A DNA stretch of 24,553 nt from Bacteroidaceae bacterium (GCA_900769765.1 CAAGHW010000121.1:1-24553), one strand, 5' to 3'; positions 1 through 7,690 are shown, counted from the first letter of the stretch. Numbers and translations are program-made. The notes: a model not told the origin generated them from the sequence alone.

Positions 1-10
1 AAAAAGAAAA

Positions 11-262
11 CCGGCACCGTTTGAGCAACAGCGCGTGTCAGTTCCAATAGAGGAATAAGAACAAAAGTGTCTGAGCGTGTGTGCCATACGATGCCGGTAG
101 TGCGTGAAGCGAGTTCTTTTGTTCCCGAGATTGGAACGGCAGACACAAGTGTTAAGGGAGCGACGAACGAGGCTTATTCGCAGAATTTCCGAGCAGAGGA
201 GTGAGCGACTTGCTCAACCCGTGTGCCGGGAGTTTTTGGTGCTTTTTACGGTTAAAAAGCAC
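11..262. repeat. Nested inverted-repeat (long imperfect palindrome) region
   Basis: No gene is supported here. Five arm pairs nest inside one another: CCGGCAC (11-17) with GTGCCGG (222-228), TTGAGCAA (21-28) with TTGCTCAA (210-217), GTGTC (35-39) with GACAC (142-146), GTTCCAAT (41-48) with ATTGGAAC (130-137), and ACAAAAG (61-67) with CTTTTGT (116-122). A separate hairpin follows, GTGCTTTTTA (239-248) with TAAAAAGCAC (253-262) around a CGGT loop. The order and nesting suggest a folded RNA, a cruciform or a decayed palindromic mobile element. I cannot tell which. A 68-codon ORF from 104 has no recognisable features. Confidence 0.55.
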
Positions 263-642
263 GTAGAGAACGACTTGAAGAGGAATATAAATTCAAAGTA
301 TAAAGGTTAAAAACTGCGGTAAAACACAAGGCTTGATGTTGAGATGTTTCGACTTCGCTCAACGTGACATGCTACATTATTTAGGGCATACACGCCGGTC
401 TGCTCAAACGGCCACGGATGACACTGCAAACGGCTACATAGGCGGGCGGACCATGTCCCTACGGTTTACCCCTCCGGTATTGCATGCAACACCTCGTCCC
501 CCTAAGACATGGGGACAATATATTACGCGGTTTTCAATCCCTATCTGCAACAGGTGTTGCTTCCCCTTAATACTATTCTACAATATCTTTGCTTGTTCCT
601 ATATTTTATTCAACCTTTATAGCTGTTAAATCAAAAATTATG
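263..642. other. Non-coding stretch with short palindromes
   Basis: I see no credible gene. The 98-codon ORF from 333 is Arg/Thr/Pro-rich without a domain or signal and probably chance. The stretch holds several dyads: GCAACACCT (486-494) with AGGTGTTGC (552-560), GTCCCC (496-501) with GGGGAC (511-516), and the self-complementary GCAACAGGTGTTGC (547-560). The text near 340-370 resembles dispersed intergenic sequence I associate with Bacteroidota genomes. That is from memory and unverified. Confidence 0.4.
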
Positions 643-650
643 TACCTTTG
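643..650 (+). promoter_or_regulatory. -7 box of the histidine kinase promoter
   Basis: TACCTTTG matches the Bacteroidota -7 consensus TAnnTTTG exactly. It places the transcript start near 655-658, about 20 bases before the ATG at 678. No convincing -33 TTTG is visible. This box rules out the upstream TTG at 648 as a start codon, because that TTG lies inside the box. Confidence 0.6.
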
Positions 651-677
651 GCTTCAAGTATAAATAATTGCTTTACA

Positions 678-2957
678 ATGCCCAATTTTTCTACACGATA
701 TAAGATTGCTGTCGGTTATATACTGTTGACACTCATGCTCATTACTACAATGGGGTATGTTTACCGTACCATGAGAACCATCAGCAACAGAAGCGAAGTG
801 TATGAGAATTTGAGTGTACGTCGTGGTTTTGCCAATGAGATTCTGAACGACCTCAATAAAGCCGAAATCATTGTACAGACAATAGCCATAGGTAAGACCG
901 AGGAGTATGAAGAGTATATGAATGTTATGGCATCGGTATATAACACCATTGACTCTTTGCGTAACATCACCACTGACGTGGATAACAACGCCAGTCTTGA
1001 TGCCATCTGTATGCTCATGAAGGTCAAGGACAGCAATGTGAACAGTCTGATGGAGATTATAAATTCCAACGATGTCGAACAGCTGTATAATGATGAGATA
1101 AACGACTTTATAGCATTGCAGGAATCGTTGTTGGCAAACCGTAGAAGATACAGCAATCTCAATTCGGTATTCGATACAATATCGAATCATCTTAAAAATA
1201 TACAGTCCAGGGTTTCTGCGAATCACCGTCAGCGCATAGATGAACTTAATAGCCAGATGCGCAGTCTGCGTCTGAGCAGTCTTCTGTTGAACGACGAAGT
1301 ACGCCTTATGCTGAATGAGATTGAGAACGAGGAGCGTCTGCTTTCACAGGCTCAGATCGACAAGAACGAGAAGATATATAACAGGGCATATTTTATAATA
1401 TCGGGCATTGCCGTTATTGCCATACTGCTTGTTGCGCTGTTCCTCTATTTCATCTGGAAGGATATATCGCGCAGTAACCACTATCGCATGGAGCTTGAAA
1501 AGGCGAAGAAACGTGCCGAAGACCTGTTGGAGGCAAAAGATAAGCTCATGCTTACCATCACGCACGACATCAAGGCACCGGTCGGTTCCATAATAGGTTA
1601 TGCCGAACTGCTCGGGAATATTACAACCGGCGAACGTCAGCAGTTCTATCTGCGCAATATGCAGGGGTCGGCAAACCATCTTCTCCAGCTTGTCAATTCG
1701 CTTCTCGACTTCCATCGACTCGATGCCGACAAGATGGACCGTCAACGTGTGTCGTTTAATGTAAAGGAACTTTTTGACAGCATAACAGATAGTTATCGTC
1801 CTGTTGCCGAAAACAAGAAGGTAGAACTTGTGAGCCGGTGTGATACCCTTTTGGATGGCCTCTTCAAGGGAGACCCTCTGCGCATACGTCAGATTGTAGA
1901 CAACCTAATGAGCAATGCCTTCAAGTTTACGACAGATGGTGCAGTCACCATTGAAGCCGGGATGGAAGAAGATACGTTGCATGTTGTAATAAGCGATACG
2001 GGTTGCGGTATTTCTACCGATGACATGAACCGTGTGTTCAAGGAATTTACAAGGTTGAGAAATGCTCAAGGTAAAGAGGGCTTCGGCCTGGGACTTGCAA
2101 TAACGAACAAATTGGTTCACTTGCTTGGTGGCGAAATTGCTGTAAAGAGTGAACAGGGTGTGGGAACAACATTTGAGGTAAGGCTGCCTTTGGAAAGGAT
2201 GGAAGCCGCCTTAAAGAGTGTGTCGGTGAACGAGGGTGAAATCTCTGTTCCCGAGGCGCGATTGCTGCTTATTGATGACGACCCGCTTCAGTTGAGCATG
2301 ATGGAGGCTATGTTGAAAAACCCCTCGCTGGTTGTTACGACATGCAAGCACCCCGATGAGTTCTTTATTCATCTTCAGCAACAGCGTTTCGATATCATCA
2401 TAACAGATATACAGATGCCGGCGATGAACGGAATAGACCTCATAAACAAAATCAAGGAGTTCTCCAATGCCGATAAGGTGCCGGTAGTTGCCATGACTGC
2501 ACGTAGTGATATGGATTCCAATGTGCTGTCGCAACACGGATTCGCCACTTGTCTGCACAAACCGTTTGCAAGAAAAGAACTCTTGTCGGTTATAGCCGAT
2601 GCTGTAAAGTCTGTTAGCCGTAAGTTGGATTTTGGACAGCTGACAGCATTCTCTATGGACGATGCCGAAGCTAAAGCCGAGATAATGCATACATTTGTTT
2701 CTGAAACAAAGAAGAAACGTGATTTATTGAAACAGGCATGCGAACAGCGTGATATGCCTGCTGTAACAACCATAACCCACCAATTGCTGCCACTTTTTGT
2801 CATGGTGGGGGCTACGAATGGCAAGGAGCATCTTGAGTGGTTTGAAAAACATCGTAACGATACACTCTTTACCGATGATGTACCAGCAAAGATTGTGGCT
2901 ATTCTTGAGGAAACAGATAAAATTATTGTTGAAGCAGAAAAGGAATTGACTAAATAA
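678..2957 (+). CDS. Hybrid sensor histidine kinase with receiver and HPt domains
   Basis: A 759-residue inner-membrane kinase. TM1 is near residues 9-30, a mostly helical periplasmic sensor of about 200 residues follows, and TM2 is near 238-262. The dimerisation/phosphoacceptor helix has His296 in THDIKAPVG. The ATPase domain shows the N box (DNLMSNAF), DTGCGI and GFGLGL. A receiver domain carries Asp577 in TDIQMP. A C-terminal HPt domain has His701 in HQLLPLFVMVGA, where the lysine usual three residues after the His is Leu. A four-step phosphorelay to the next gene product (His296, Asp577, His701, then Asp53) is inferred. The signal sensed is unknown. I chose ATG 678 because the longer TTG start overlaps the promoter. 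The next gene begins one base after the stop, so the two are surely co-transcribed. Confidence 0.93.
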   Translation: MPNFSTRYKIAVGYILLTLMLITTMGYVYRTMRTISNRSEVYENLSVRRGFANEILNDLNKAEIIVQTIAIGKTEEYEEYMNVMASVYNTIDSLRNITTDVDNNASLDAICMLMKVKDSNVNSLMEIINSNDVEQLYNDEINDFIALQESLLANRRRYSNLNSVFDTISNHLKNIQSRVSANHRQRIDELNSQMRSLRLSSLLLNDEVRLMLNEIENEERLLSQAQIDKNEKIYNRAYFIISGIAVIAILLVALFLYFIWKDISRSNHYRMELEKAKKRAEDLLEAKDKLMLTITHDIKAPVGSIIGYAELLGNITTGERQQFYLRNMQGSANHLLQLVNSLLDFHRLDADKMDRQRVSFNVKELFDSITDSYRPVAENKKVELVSRCDTLLDGLFKGDPLRIRQIVDNLMSNAFKFTTDGAVTIEAGMEEDTLHVVISDTGCGISTDDMNRVFKEFTRLRNAQGKEGFGLGLAITNKLVHLLGGEIAVKSEQGVGTTFEVRLPLERMEAALKSVSVNEGEISVPEARLLLIDDDPLQLSMMEAMLKNPSLVVTTCKHPDEFFIHLQQQRFDIIITDIQMPAMNGIDLINKIKEFSNADKVPVVAMTARSDMDSNVLSQHGFATCLHKPFARKELLSVIADAVKSVSRKLDFGQLTAFSMDDAEAKAEIMHTFVSETKKKRDLLKQACEQRDMPAVTTITHQLLPLFVMVGATNGKEHLEWFEKHRNDTLFTDDVPAKIVAILEETDKIIVEAEKELTK

Positions 2958-2958
2958 T

Positions 2959-4290
2959 ATGGCAAACAGTATATTGATAGTAGAGGACGACCTCACTTTT
3001 GCAACGATGCTCAAGACATGGTTGAGCCGCAAAGGATTTCAGGTCTATACAAGCAGCGGAATATCGAGTGCTTACAAGGAACTTGACAATAACGATATAG
3101 ACCTCATATTGTCCGACCTTCGTTTGCCTGACGGCGACGGTACGGCATTGCTCGAATGGAGAAAAGAGAGCAACAACGACATTCCCATCATAATAATGAC
3201 AAGTTATGCCGATATACAAAGCGCTGTCAATGCAATGAAGAACGGAGCATGTGATTATGTTTCAAAGCCGGTTCGTCCCGACGAGTTGTTGAAAAAGATT
3301 GAGGAGGCCATAAACTCCTATTCAAAGCCTGTCGAGAAAGTGGCAGAACAGAAAGCTTCTGTCGCGGTGGATAATGAGTTTATGGAAGGTAAGAGCGAAC
3401 TTGCACGTCAGATGTACAATTATGTGGCTCTTGTGGCTCCAACGCCTATGGCTGTATTGATAAATGGAGCCAGTGGCACAGGAAAGGAGTATATTGCAAA
3501 GCGCATACATCAGCAGAGCAAGCGCAGCGACAAGCCTTTTGTGGCAATAGACTGCGGTTCTATTCCAAAAGAACTTGCTGCGTCAGAGTTTTTCGGTCAT
3601 GTTAAAGGTTCTTTTACAGGTGCCATAAATGATAAGGTCGGCGCTTTTGTTGAGGCTGACGGCGGTACACTGTTTCTTGATGAGGTGGGTAATCTCAGTT
3701 ATGATGTTCAAGTACAACTTCTGCGTGCCCTGCAGGAGCGTCGCATACGCCCGGTGGGAGCAACAAAAGAGATTGAGGTTGATGTGCGTATAGTATGTGC
3801 AACAAACGAGAATCTGCTCGAGGCAATAGAAAACGGTACGTTCCGCGAGGACCTTTATCATCGTATAAACGAGTTTACCCTGCGCATGCCGTCGCTTCAG
3901 GAGCGTCGGGACGATATAATGCTTTTTGCAAACTTCTTCCTCGACCGCGCCAACCGCGAACTTGGCAGGGAACTTATCGGTTTTGATGCCGATGCTGCAG
4001 CATTGTTGCAGAACTATTCTTGGCCGGGAAACTTAAGGCAGTTGAAAAATATAATCAACCGTGCGACATTGCTTGCACAGGGTAGTTTCATTACGGTTGC
4101 CAATCTCGACCTGCCACAGTCGGATACCGCCGGAGTGGGTCTGCAACCGCTATATGATAAGGATGATGAGAAAAAGCGCATTCTTGATGCTCTGAAACAT
4201 ACCGGCAACAACAAAAGCAAGGCAGCTGTGCTGCTTGGGATTGACCGTAAGACACTTTACAATAAACTCAAATTGTACGGTGTGGAATAA
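2959..4290 (+). CDS. Sigma-54-dependent response regulator (NtrC family)
   Basis: A 443-residue enhancer-binding protein with three domains. The N-terminal receiver has acidic pair Glu9-Asp10-Asp11, phospho-acceptor Asp53 in SDLRLPDG and a conserved Lys in SKPV. The central AAA+ domain has Walker A GASGTGKE (170-177), the sigma-54 contact loop GSFTGA (217-222, a Ser variant of GAFTGA) and Walker B GGTLFLDE. The C-terminus (about 405-443) is a Fis-type helix-turn-helix, NKSKAAVLLGIDRKTLYNKL. This family opens promoters bound by the RpoN holoenzyme after phosphorylation. Its partner is the kinase immediately upstream. A -24/-12 promoter lies 120 bases downstream of its stop, before the lipoprotein gene, so that gene is the best visible target. 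Confidence 0.95.
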   Translation: MANSILIVEDDLTFATMLKTWLSRKGFQVYTSSGISSAYKELDNNDIDLILSDLRLPDGDGTALLEWRKESNNDIPIIIMTSYADIQSAVNAMKNGACDYVSKPVRPDELLKKIEEAINSYSKPVEKVAEQKASVAVDNEFMEGKSELARQMYNYVALVAPTPMAVLINGASGTGKEYIAKRIHQQSKRSDKPFVAIDCGSIPKELAASEFFGHVKGSFTGAINDKVGAFVEADGGTLFLDEVGNLSYDVQVQLLRALQERRIRPVGATKEIEVDVRIVCATNENLLEAIENGTFREDLYHRINEFTLRMPSLQERRDDIMLFANFFLDRANRELGRELIGFDADAAALLQNYSWPGNLRQLKNIINRATLLAQGSFITVANLDLPQSDTAGVGLQPLYDKDDEKKRILDALKHTGNNKSKAAVLLGIDRKTLYNKLKLYGVE

Positions 4291-4316
4291 AAGTGTGGAA
4301 AAATTCCACACTTTTT
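4291..4316 (+). terminator. Terminator after the kinase/regulator operon
   Basis: AAGTGTGGAA (4291-4300) pairs perfectly with TTCCACACTT (4304-4313) across an AAA loop, and T residues follow. It starts directly after the stop codon at 4290. The same dyad may double as a binding site, since TGTGG/CCACA half-sites recur just downstream. Confidence 0.75.
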
Positions 4317-4347
4317 GTGGTTTTTCTACACATTTCTACAATGTGTA
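4294..4347 (+). promoter_or_regulatory. Candidate enhancer sites for the sigma-54 activator
   Basis: Three dyads are clustered here. TGTGG-N7-CCACA (4294-4310) is followed 22 bases later, two helical turns, by TGTGG-N7-ACACA (4316-4332). Then comes the perfect dyad TACACATT-N5-AATGTGTA (4327-4347), centred at 4337. The last centre is about 100 bases before the start expected from the -24/-12 promoter at 4410-4424, the usual place for NtrC-family enhancer sites. That the regulator encoded next door binds here is inferred. Confidence 0.5.
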
Positions 4348-4409
4348 AAAAATATTATTTTTGAATTATTCCGTTGATTTACAATATCTTGCAAAAATAA
4401 GTGGTTTTT

Positions 4410-4424
4410 TGGCACGGAAATTGT
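4410..4424 (+). promoter_or_regulatory. Sigma-54 (-24/-12) promoter
   Basis: TGGCACGGAAATTGT matches the RpoN consensus TGGCACG-N4-TTGC at every fixed position but the last (T for C), with the correct GG to GT spacing. Transcription would begin near 4436, giving a leader of about 80 bases to the ATG at 4515. No clear TAnnTTTG box lies between here and the gene. Confidence 0.75.
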
Positions 4425-4514
4425 ACTATAATCAGTGAGGCGCATAGCCTTTGATTGTTGAATTTGAAAAATACAGAAAACAATATTTATTAATAATCTA
4501 AAAAAGAACAGACT

Positions 4515-5369
4515 ATGAAAAATTTGGTTAAAAACATTTTGATTGTATGCGGTCTTGCTGTTTTGGTAGTATCTTGTGGTCCTACAAAGAAAGAACTTCA
4601 GGCTAATATCGATGCTCTTAATGTAGAGTTGGCTCAGGCAAATTCAGAGATGGAGAACGTAATGGGTATCTTGAACGACGTTCAGGAGGGCTTCCAGTTG
4701 ATCAACGAGGCTGAGAACCGCGTAAACGTTCAGAATGCAGAGAATGCACCTGCAAATGTAAAGGAGCAGATCAACGCTGATTTGGCTTTCATCCAGGCTA
4801 AGATGAAGGAGAACCGTGAGCGTATCGCTGAACTTGAGGCAAGAGCTGAGAAGGGCGACAAGACAGCTGCAGCTTTGCGTAGAACAATCAAGAACTTGAA
4901 GGCTGAGTTGGCTGACAAGGAGGCTGTTATCGCAACACTTTTGGCTGATATCGATGCTAAGAACGTTCGTATCCAGCAGTTGGATACAGAGGTTGCTAAC
5001 CTTACAAACGACAAGAACGCGCTTACAGCTAAGAACGCTGCTAACGAGCAGGTAATCGCTAACCAGGATAAGGCTATGAACCAGGCTTGGTACGTTATCG
5101 CTAAGAAAAAGTCACTCAAGGAGCAGAACATCCTTAAGAAGGGTGATGTAATGGAGCAGGCTGACGTTGTTAAGGAAGACTTCATCGAGATCGACATCAG
5201 AAACGTAGCCGAGATTCCTGTAGGTGCAAAGAAGGCTAGAATCCTTTCAGCTCACCCAGAAGGTTCTTACGAGATCGTTAACGGCGAGGACGGTTTGGCT
5301 GTAGTTAAGATCCTTGATCCTCAGACATTCTGGAGCGTAACACGTTACCTCGTAGTAAGAGCTAAGTAA
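4515..5369 (+). CDS. Coiled-coil lipoprotein, probably Cbp1-like family
   Basis: A 284-residue lipoprotein with signal peptide 1-20, lipobox VVSC and modified Cys21. Residues about 24-192 are an almost unbroken Glu/Lys/Ala/Asn-rich coiled coil. The C-terminus (about 205-284) is a compact domain ending in FWSVTRYLVVRAK. From memory this layout matches the Bacteroides family annotated as Cbp1 collagen-binding adhesin. The family match is moderate and the adhesin role is not shown here. I see no D-S/T-hydrophobic glycosylation motif. Codon choice is strongly biased to AAC, AAG, ATC and GCT, unlike the neighbours, which points to high expression. The gene has its own -24/-12 promoter and terminator and is probably the output of the upstream kinase pair. 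Confidence 0.85.
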   Translation: MKNLVKNILIVCGLAVLVVSCGPTKKELQANIDALNVELAQANSEMENVMGILNDVQEGFQLINEAENRVNVQNAENAPANVKEQINADLAFIQAKMKENRERIAELEARAEKGDKTAAALRRTIKNLKAELADKEAVIATLLADIDAKNVRIQQLDTEVANLTNDKNALTAKNAANEQVIANQDKAMNQAWYVIAKKKSLKEQNILKKGDVMEQADVVKEDFIEIDIRNVAEIPVGAKKARILSAHPEGSYEIVNGEDGLAVVKILDPQTFWSVTRYLVVRAK

Positions 5370-5388
5370 TAAACTTACTCGATAATAC

Positions 5389-5423
5389 AAAAAATACCTG
5401 ACCGTCGGTCAGGTATTTTTTTT
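5389..5423. terminator. Bidirectional terminator between convergent genes
   Basis: AAAAAATACCTGACC (5389-5403) pairs over 15 bases with GGTCAGGTATTTTTT (5407-5421) around a GTC loop. A/T tracts on both sides let it end transcription of the lipoprotein gene (plus) and the CYTH gene (minus). Confidence 0.92.
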
Positions 5424-5433
5424 GCTCTTTAGT

Positions 5434-5904
5434 TTATTTCCAACATTTGTATGGGTATCGGCTGAGGCTTGAATTGTAATACTTTGCATCGCCGGTAACC
5501 TCTTCGCCAAGGAATGGTGGTTTGTCGAATTCTTCATCTATGCTGTCAAGTTCAACCTCTGCCACGACAAGTCCTTCATTTTCCCCGTAGAACTCATCTA
5601 CTTCAAAGGTGTGTCCACCGAAATCCACAAGGTAGCGTCTTTTGTCGATTGTTGGAGTGGGGCATAGCTTTGTCAGTTCCAATGCCTCGTTGGCAGGTAT
5701 CTCCTTTTCCCATTCAAAACGGCTCAATCCGCCATCCAATGATGGCCCCTTGATTGTAAGGTATCCCTTGTCGCCACGCACTCTCACGCGGGTGGAGTTA
5801 CCCCCCTGTCGGCATATATACCCTTGTGCTATGCGGTCGCTGTGGTGTGCCATATCCTTGTAGCTCTCGTCGGTTACAAGGAATTTTCTTTCTATTTCAA
5901 CCAT
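5434..5904 (-). CDS. CYTH-domain triphosphate tunnel protein
   Basis: A 156-residue single-domain protein. It opens with the CYTH signature ExExK (Glu3, Glu5, Lys7 in MVEIERKFLV). Alternating charged strands follow, such as TRVRVRG, YLTIKG, EWEKEI, KRRYLV, EVDEFYG and VVAEVELD, which form the charged tunnel of triphosphate tunnel metalloenzymes. Family members cleave inorganic triphosphate or other triphosphorylated substrates with a metal ion. The substrate cannot be named from sequence. The ATG at 5904 was chosen because the 25 extra upstream codons read back through the prfB terminator and lack CYTH character. Spacing to prfB is 55 bases with a terminator between, so it is probably transcribed separately or by read-through. 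Confidence 0.88.
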   Translation of the reverse strand: MVEIERKFLVTDESYKDMAHHSDRIAQGYICRQGGNSTRVRVRGDKGYLTIKGPSLDGGLSRFEWEKEIPANEALELTKLCPTPTIDKRRYLVDFGGHTFEVDEFYGENEGLVVAEVELDSIDEEFDKPPFLGEEVTGDAKYYNSSLSRYPYKCWK

Positions 5905-5918
5905 TGCTGTATTTGCTG

Positions 5919-5947
5919 AAAATAAAATACCCCTCAATCGAGGGGTA
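5919..5947 (-). terminator. Terminator of prfB
   Basis: On the minus strand TACCCCTC pairs with GAGGGGTA around GATT (5928-5947), followed by TTTTATTTT. It begins 13 bases after the prfB stop codon. Confidence 0.85.
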
Positions 5948-5959
5948 CTTGCTATATTC

Positions 5960-7075
5960 TTACTCTCCCTTATCGGCAAATTCCATCAGGTAAGCCTTGA
6001 TGAATCCGTCAATCTTACCGTCCATTACACCGTTCACATCCGATGTCTGGAAGTTTGTTCGGTGGTCCTTCACGCGACGGTCGTCGAACACGTAGCTGCG
6101 TATCTGTGAACCCCATTCGATTTTCTTCTTGCCTGCCTCAACCTTTGCCTGTTCCTCCATGCGGTGCTGCATCTCTTTGTTGTAAAGGATTGAGCGCAAC
6201 TGACGCATAGCGTTCTCCTTATTCTTTGGCTGGTCACGGGTCTCGGTGTTTTCGATAAGGATTTCCTCTTCGGCACCTGTGTATGGGTCTTTGTATTGAT
6301 AGCGCAGACGTACACCCGATTCCACCTTGTTTACGTTCTGACCACCGGCACCACCGCTTCGGAATGTATCCCATGATATACGTGCAGGTTCAATCACAAC
6401 CTCTATGCTGTCATCGACAAGCGGAGTCACGAAAACCGATGTAAATGATGTCATGCGTTTGCCCTGTGCATTGTAAGGGCTGACACGCACCAGACGATGT
6501 ACACCGTTCTCGCCTTTGAGATAACCGTATGCGTAAGGGCCCTGAATCTCGAGTGTAACAGTCTTGATACCGGCATCCTCGGCCTCCTGCAGGTTGGCAA
6601 CTGCAATCTTGTAGTTGTTTGCTTCGGCCCAACGCATATACATACGCATGAGCATGCTTGCCCAGTCCTGAGCCTCGGTACCACCGGCACCTGAGTTTAT
6701 TTTGAGAACGCAGTCCATATCATCGGCCTCGCCACGGAGCATGTTCTTCAGTTCAAGCTCCTCAATGGCTGTGAGTGCGCGTGCATAGGCATCGTCAACC
6801 TCGTGTTCATCTACCATCTCCTCGCGGTACAGTTCCATGGCCATTTCGGTCTCTTCGGTGCGGTTGTTCACCTCTTTGTATCCGTCAATCCATGCTTGCA
6901 GAGCTTTGACTTTCTTCATCTGTGCCTCTGCCTCCTTCGCATTGTCCCAGAAACCGGGAGCCTGTGTGCGGAGTTGCTCTTCCTCTACCTGAATTATTTT
7001 CTCGTCAATTGCAAGATACTGTTTCAGCGCGGCTGTGCGCTCCTTGATGTCCTTGAGTTGGTCGGCTGTAATCAT
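5960..7075 (-). CDS. prfB: Peptide chain release factor 2
   Basis: A 371-residue class I release factor that ends translation at UGA and UAA. The ester-hydrolysing GGQ is at 244-246 (SGGAGGQNVNK). The stop-codon tripeptide, SPF in the textbook protein, reads SPY at 199-201. The Gln-rich tail expected of the family is present. The whole protein lies in one frame. The site where many bacteria carry an in-frame UGA and a +1 frameshift (after Tyr-Leu, codon 21, CTT at 7013-7015) here reads CTT GCA ATT GAC, so frameshift autoregulation is absent. I chose ATG 7075, since the longer TTG start at 7114 sits in the promoter. Confidence 0.97.
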   Translation of the reverse strand: MITADQLKDIKERTAALKQYLAIDEKIIQVEEEQLRTQAPGFWDNAKEAEAQMKKVKALQAWIDGYKEVNNRTEETEMAMELYREEMVDEHEVDDAYARALTAIEELELKNMLRGEADDMDCVLKINSGAGGTEAQDWASMLMRMYMRWAEANNYKIAVANLQEAEDAGIKTVTLEIQGPYAYGYLKGENGVHRLVRVSPYNAQGKRMTSFTSVFVTPLVDDSIEVVIEPARISWDTFRSGGAGGQNVNKVESGVRLRYQYKDPYTGAEEEILIENTETRDQPKNKENAMRQLRSILYNKEMQHRMEEQAKVEAGKKKIEWGSQIRSYVFDDRRVKDHRTNFQTSDVNGVMDGKIDGFIKAYLMEFADKGE

Positions 7076-7103
7076 CTGTTTTGTCTTGTTCTGAAATTCT
7101 GCG

Positions 7104-7135
7104 CGAAGATACAACGATATTCAAAAATAAGCAAA
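7104..7135 (-). promoter_or_regulatory. prfB promoter
   Basis: Minus-strand TTTG (7135-7132), a 20-base spacer and TATCTTCG (7111-7104) fit the Bacteroidota -33/-7 pattern with one change (C for T) in the -7 box. It lies about 30 bases before the ATG. Confidence 0.7.
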
Positions 7136-7162
7136 TATTAATCAATCCGTTGGTCGATTTTA

Positions 7163-7215
7163 TGACAAGAGTGTCAATTACGTCGCTGTATTTTTGTTAT
7201 AATGTATTATCTTTG
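7163..7215 (+). promoter_or_regulatory. umuDC promoter with candidate operators
   Basis: TATCTTTG (7208-7215) is an exact -7 box, 47 bases before the umuD ATG. Two dyads sit at it: TGACA-AGAG-TGTCA (7163-7176), just upstream of the -33 region, and ATAAT-GT-ATTAT (7199-7210), overlapping the -7 box. Either could be an SOS-type operator. I know no established Bacteroidales LexA box that would settle it. Confidence 0.5.
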
Positions 7216-7261
7216 GAGTAAACTTTCTTTTTCTGTCCACCTTGTTGATTTCTTCCTGTAT

Positions 7262-7690
7262 ATGGAAAAGTTTGTACCACATTCAATAGACAATGACCCT
7301 TCCGGCGAGAACCGTTCGCCTGGTGATGTAAAGGTTGGGTTCTCTTCTTCGTCGGTCGATATGCGCGAGAGGCTCGACCTCGTTAAGCTGCTTGTAAAGC
7401 ATAAAGCCTCGACGTTCTTCTTCCGTATAGGCGGTGTTCCAATGTCCGGTTCTGCTTTGGAAGAGGGCGATATCATTATTGTAGACAGGGCTATTGACCC
7501 GTACGACGGTTGTAAGGCTGTCTGCTATATCGATGGCGAATATACTGTCAAGCGTGTGGAGATAAGCGACAGGAAACTGCGTCTTTTGTCACTCGATGAC
7601 CTGAATGCCTCTTCTGCACCTATTGACGTGACCGAAGAGAACAGTTTTTTCATCTGGGGTGTTGTCACCTATGTTATAAAAAAGATGTAA
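7262..7690 (+). CDS. umuD: UmuD-like protein lacking the catalytic serine
   Basis: A 142-residue LexA/UmuD-fold protein. The fold is well kept: EEGDIIIVDRA, the lysine of the catalytic dyad at Lys97 (GEYTVKRV) and a C-terminal WGVVTYVIK strand. At residue 60, where E. coli UmuD has nucleophile Ser60 in GDSM, this protein reads GVPM, with Pro60. The self-cleavage site is also changed: Val25-Gly26 followed by FSSSS, instead of Cys/Ala-Gly followed by FPSP. Self-cleavage by the usual mechanism should be impossible, although Ser62 and Ser64 lie nearby. It probably still partners UmuC, which starts two bases later. ATG 7262 was chosen because the longer ORF begins within the promoter. Confidence 0.88.
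   Translation: MEKFVPHSIDNDPSGENRSPGDVKVGFSSSSVDMRERLDLVKLLVKHKASTFFFRIGGVPMSGSALEEGDIIIVDRAIDPYDGCKAVCYIDGEYTVKRVEISDRKLRLLSLDDLNASSAPIDVTEENSFFIWGVVTYVIKKM

Noticed and set aside
104..629. Two short ORFs (104-310 and 333-629) as genes
   Set aside because: They have no domain, signal or promoter, and lie across hairpin-rich sequence.
648..677. TTG start giving a longer histidine kinase
   Set aside because: The TTG lies within the exact -7 box TACCTTTG (643-650), so it is upstream of the transcript start. ATG 678 is used.
7076..7114. TTG start adding 13 residues to RF2
   Set aside because: It overlaps the prfB -7 box at 7104-7111, and family homology begins at MITADQL.
7202..7261. Upstream ATG adding 20 residues to UmuD
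   Set aside because: The extra codons span the -7 box at 7208-7215. With ATG 7262 the dyad positions fall at 60 and 97 as in E. coli UmuD.
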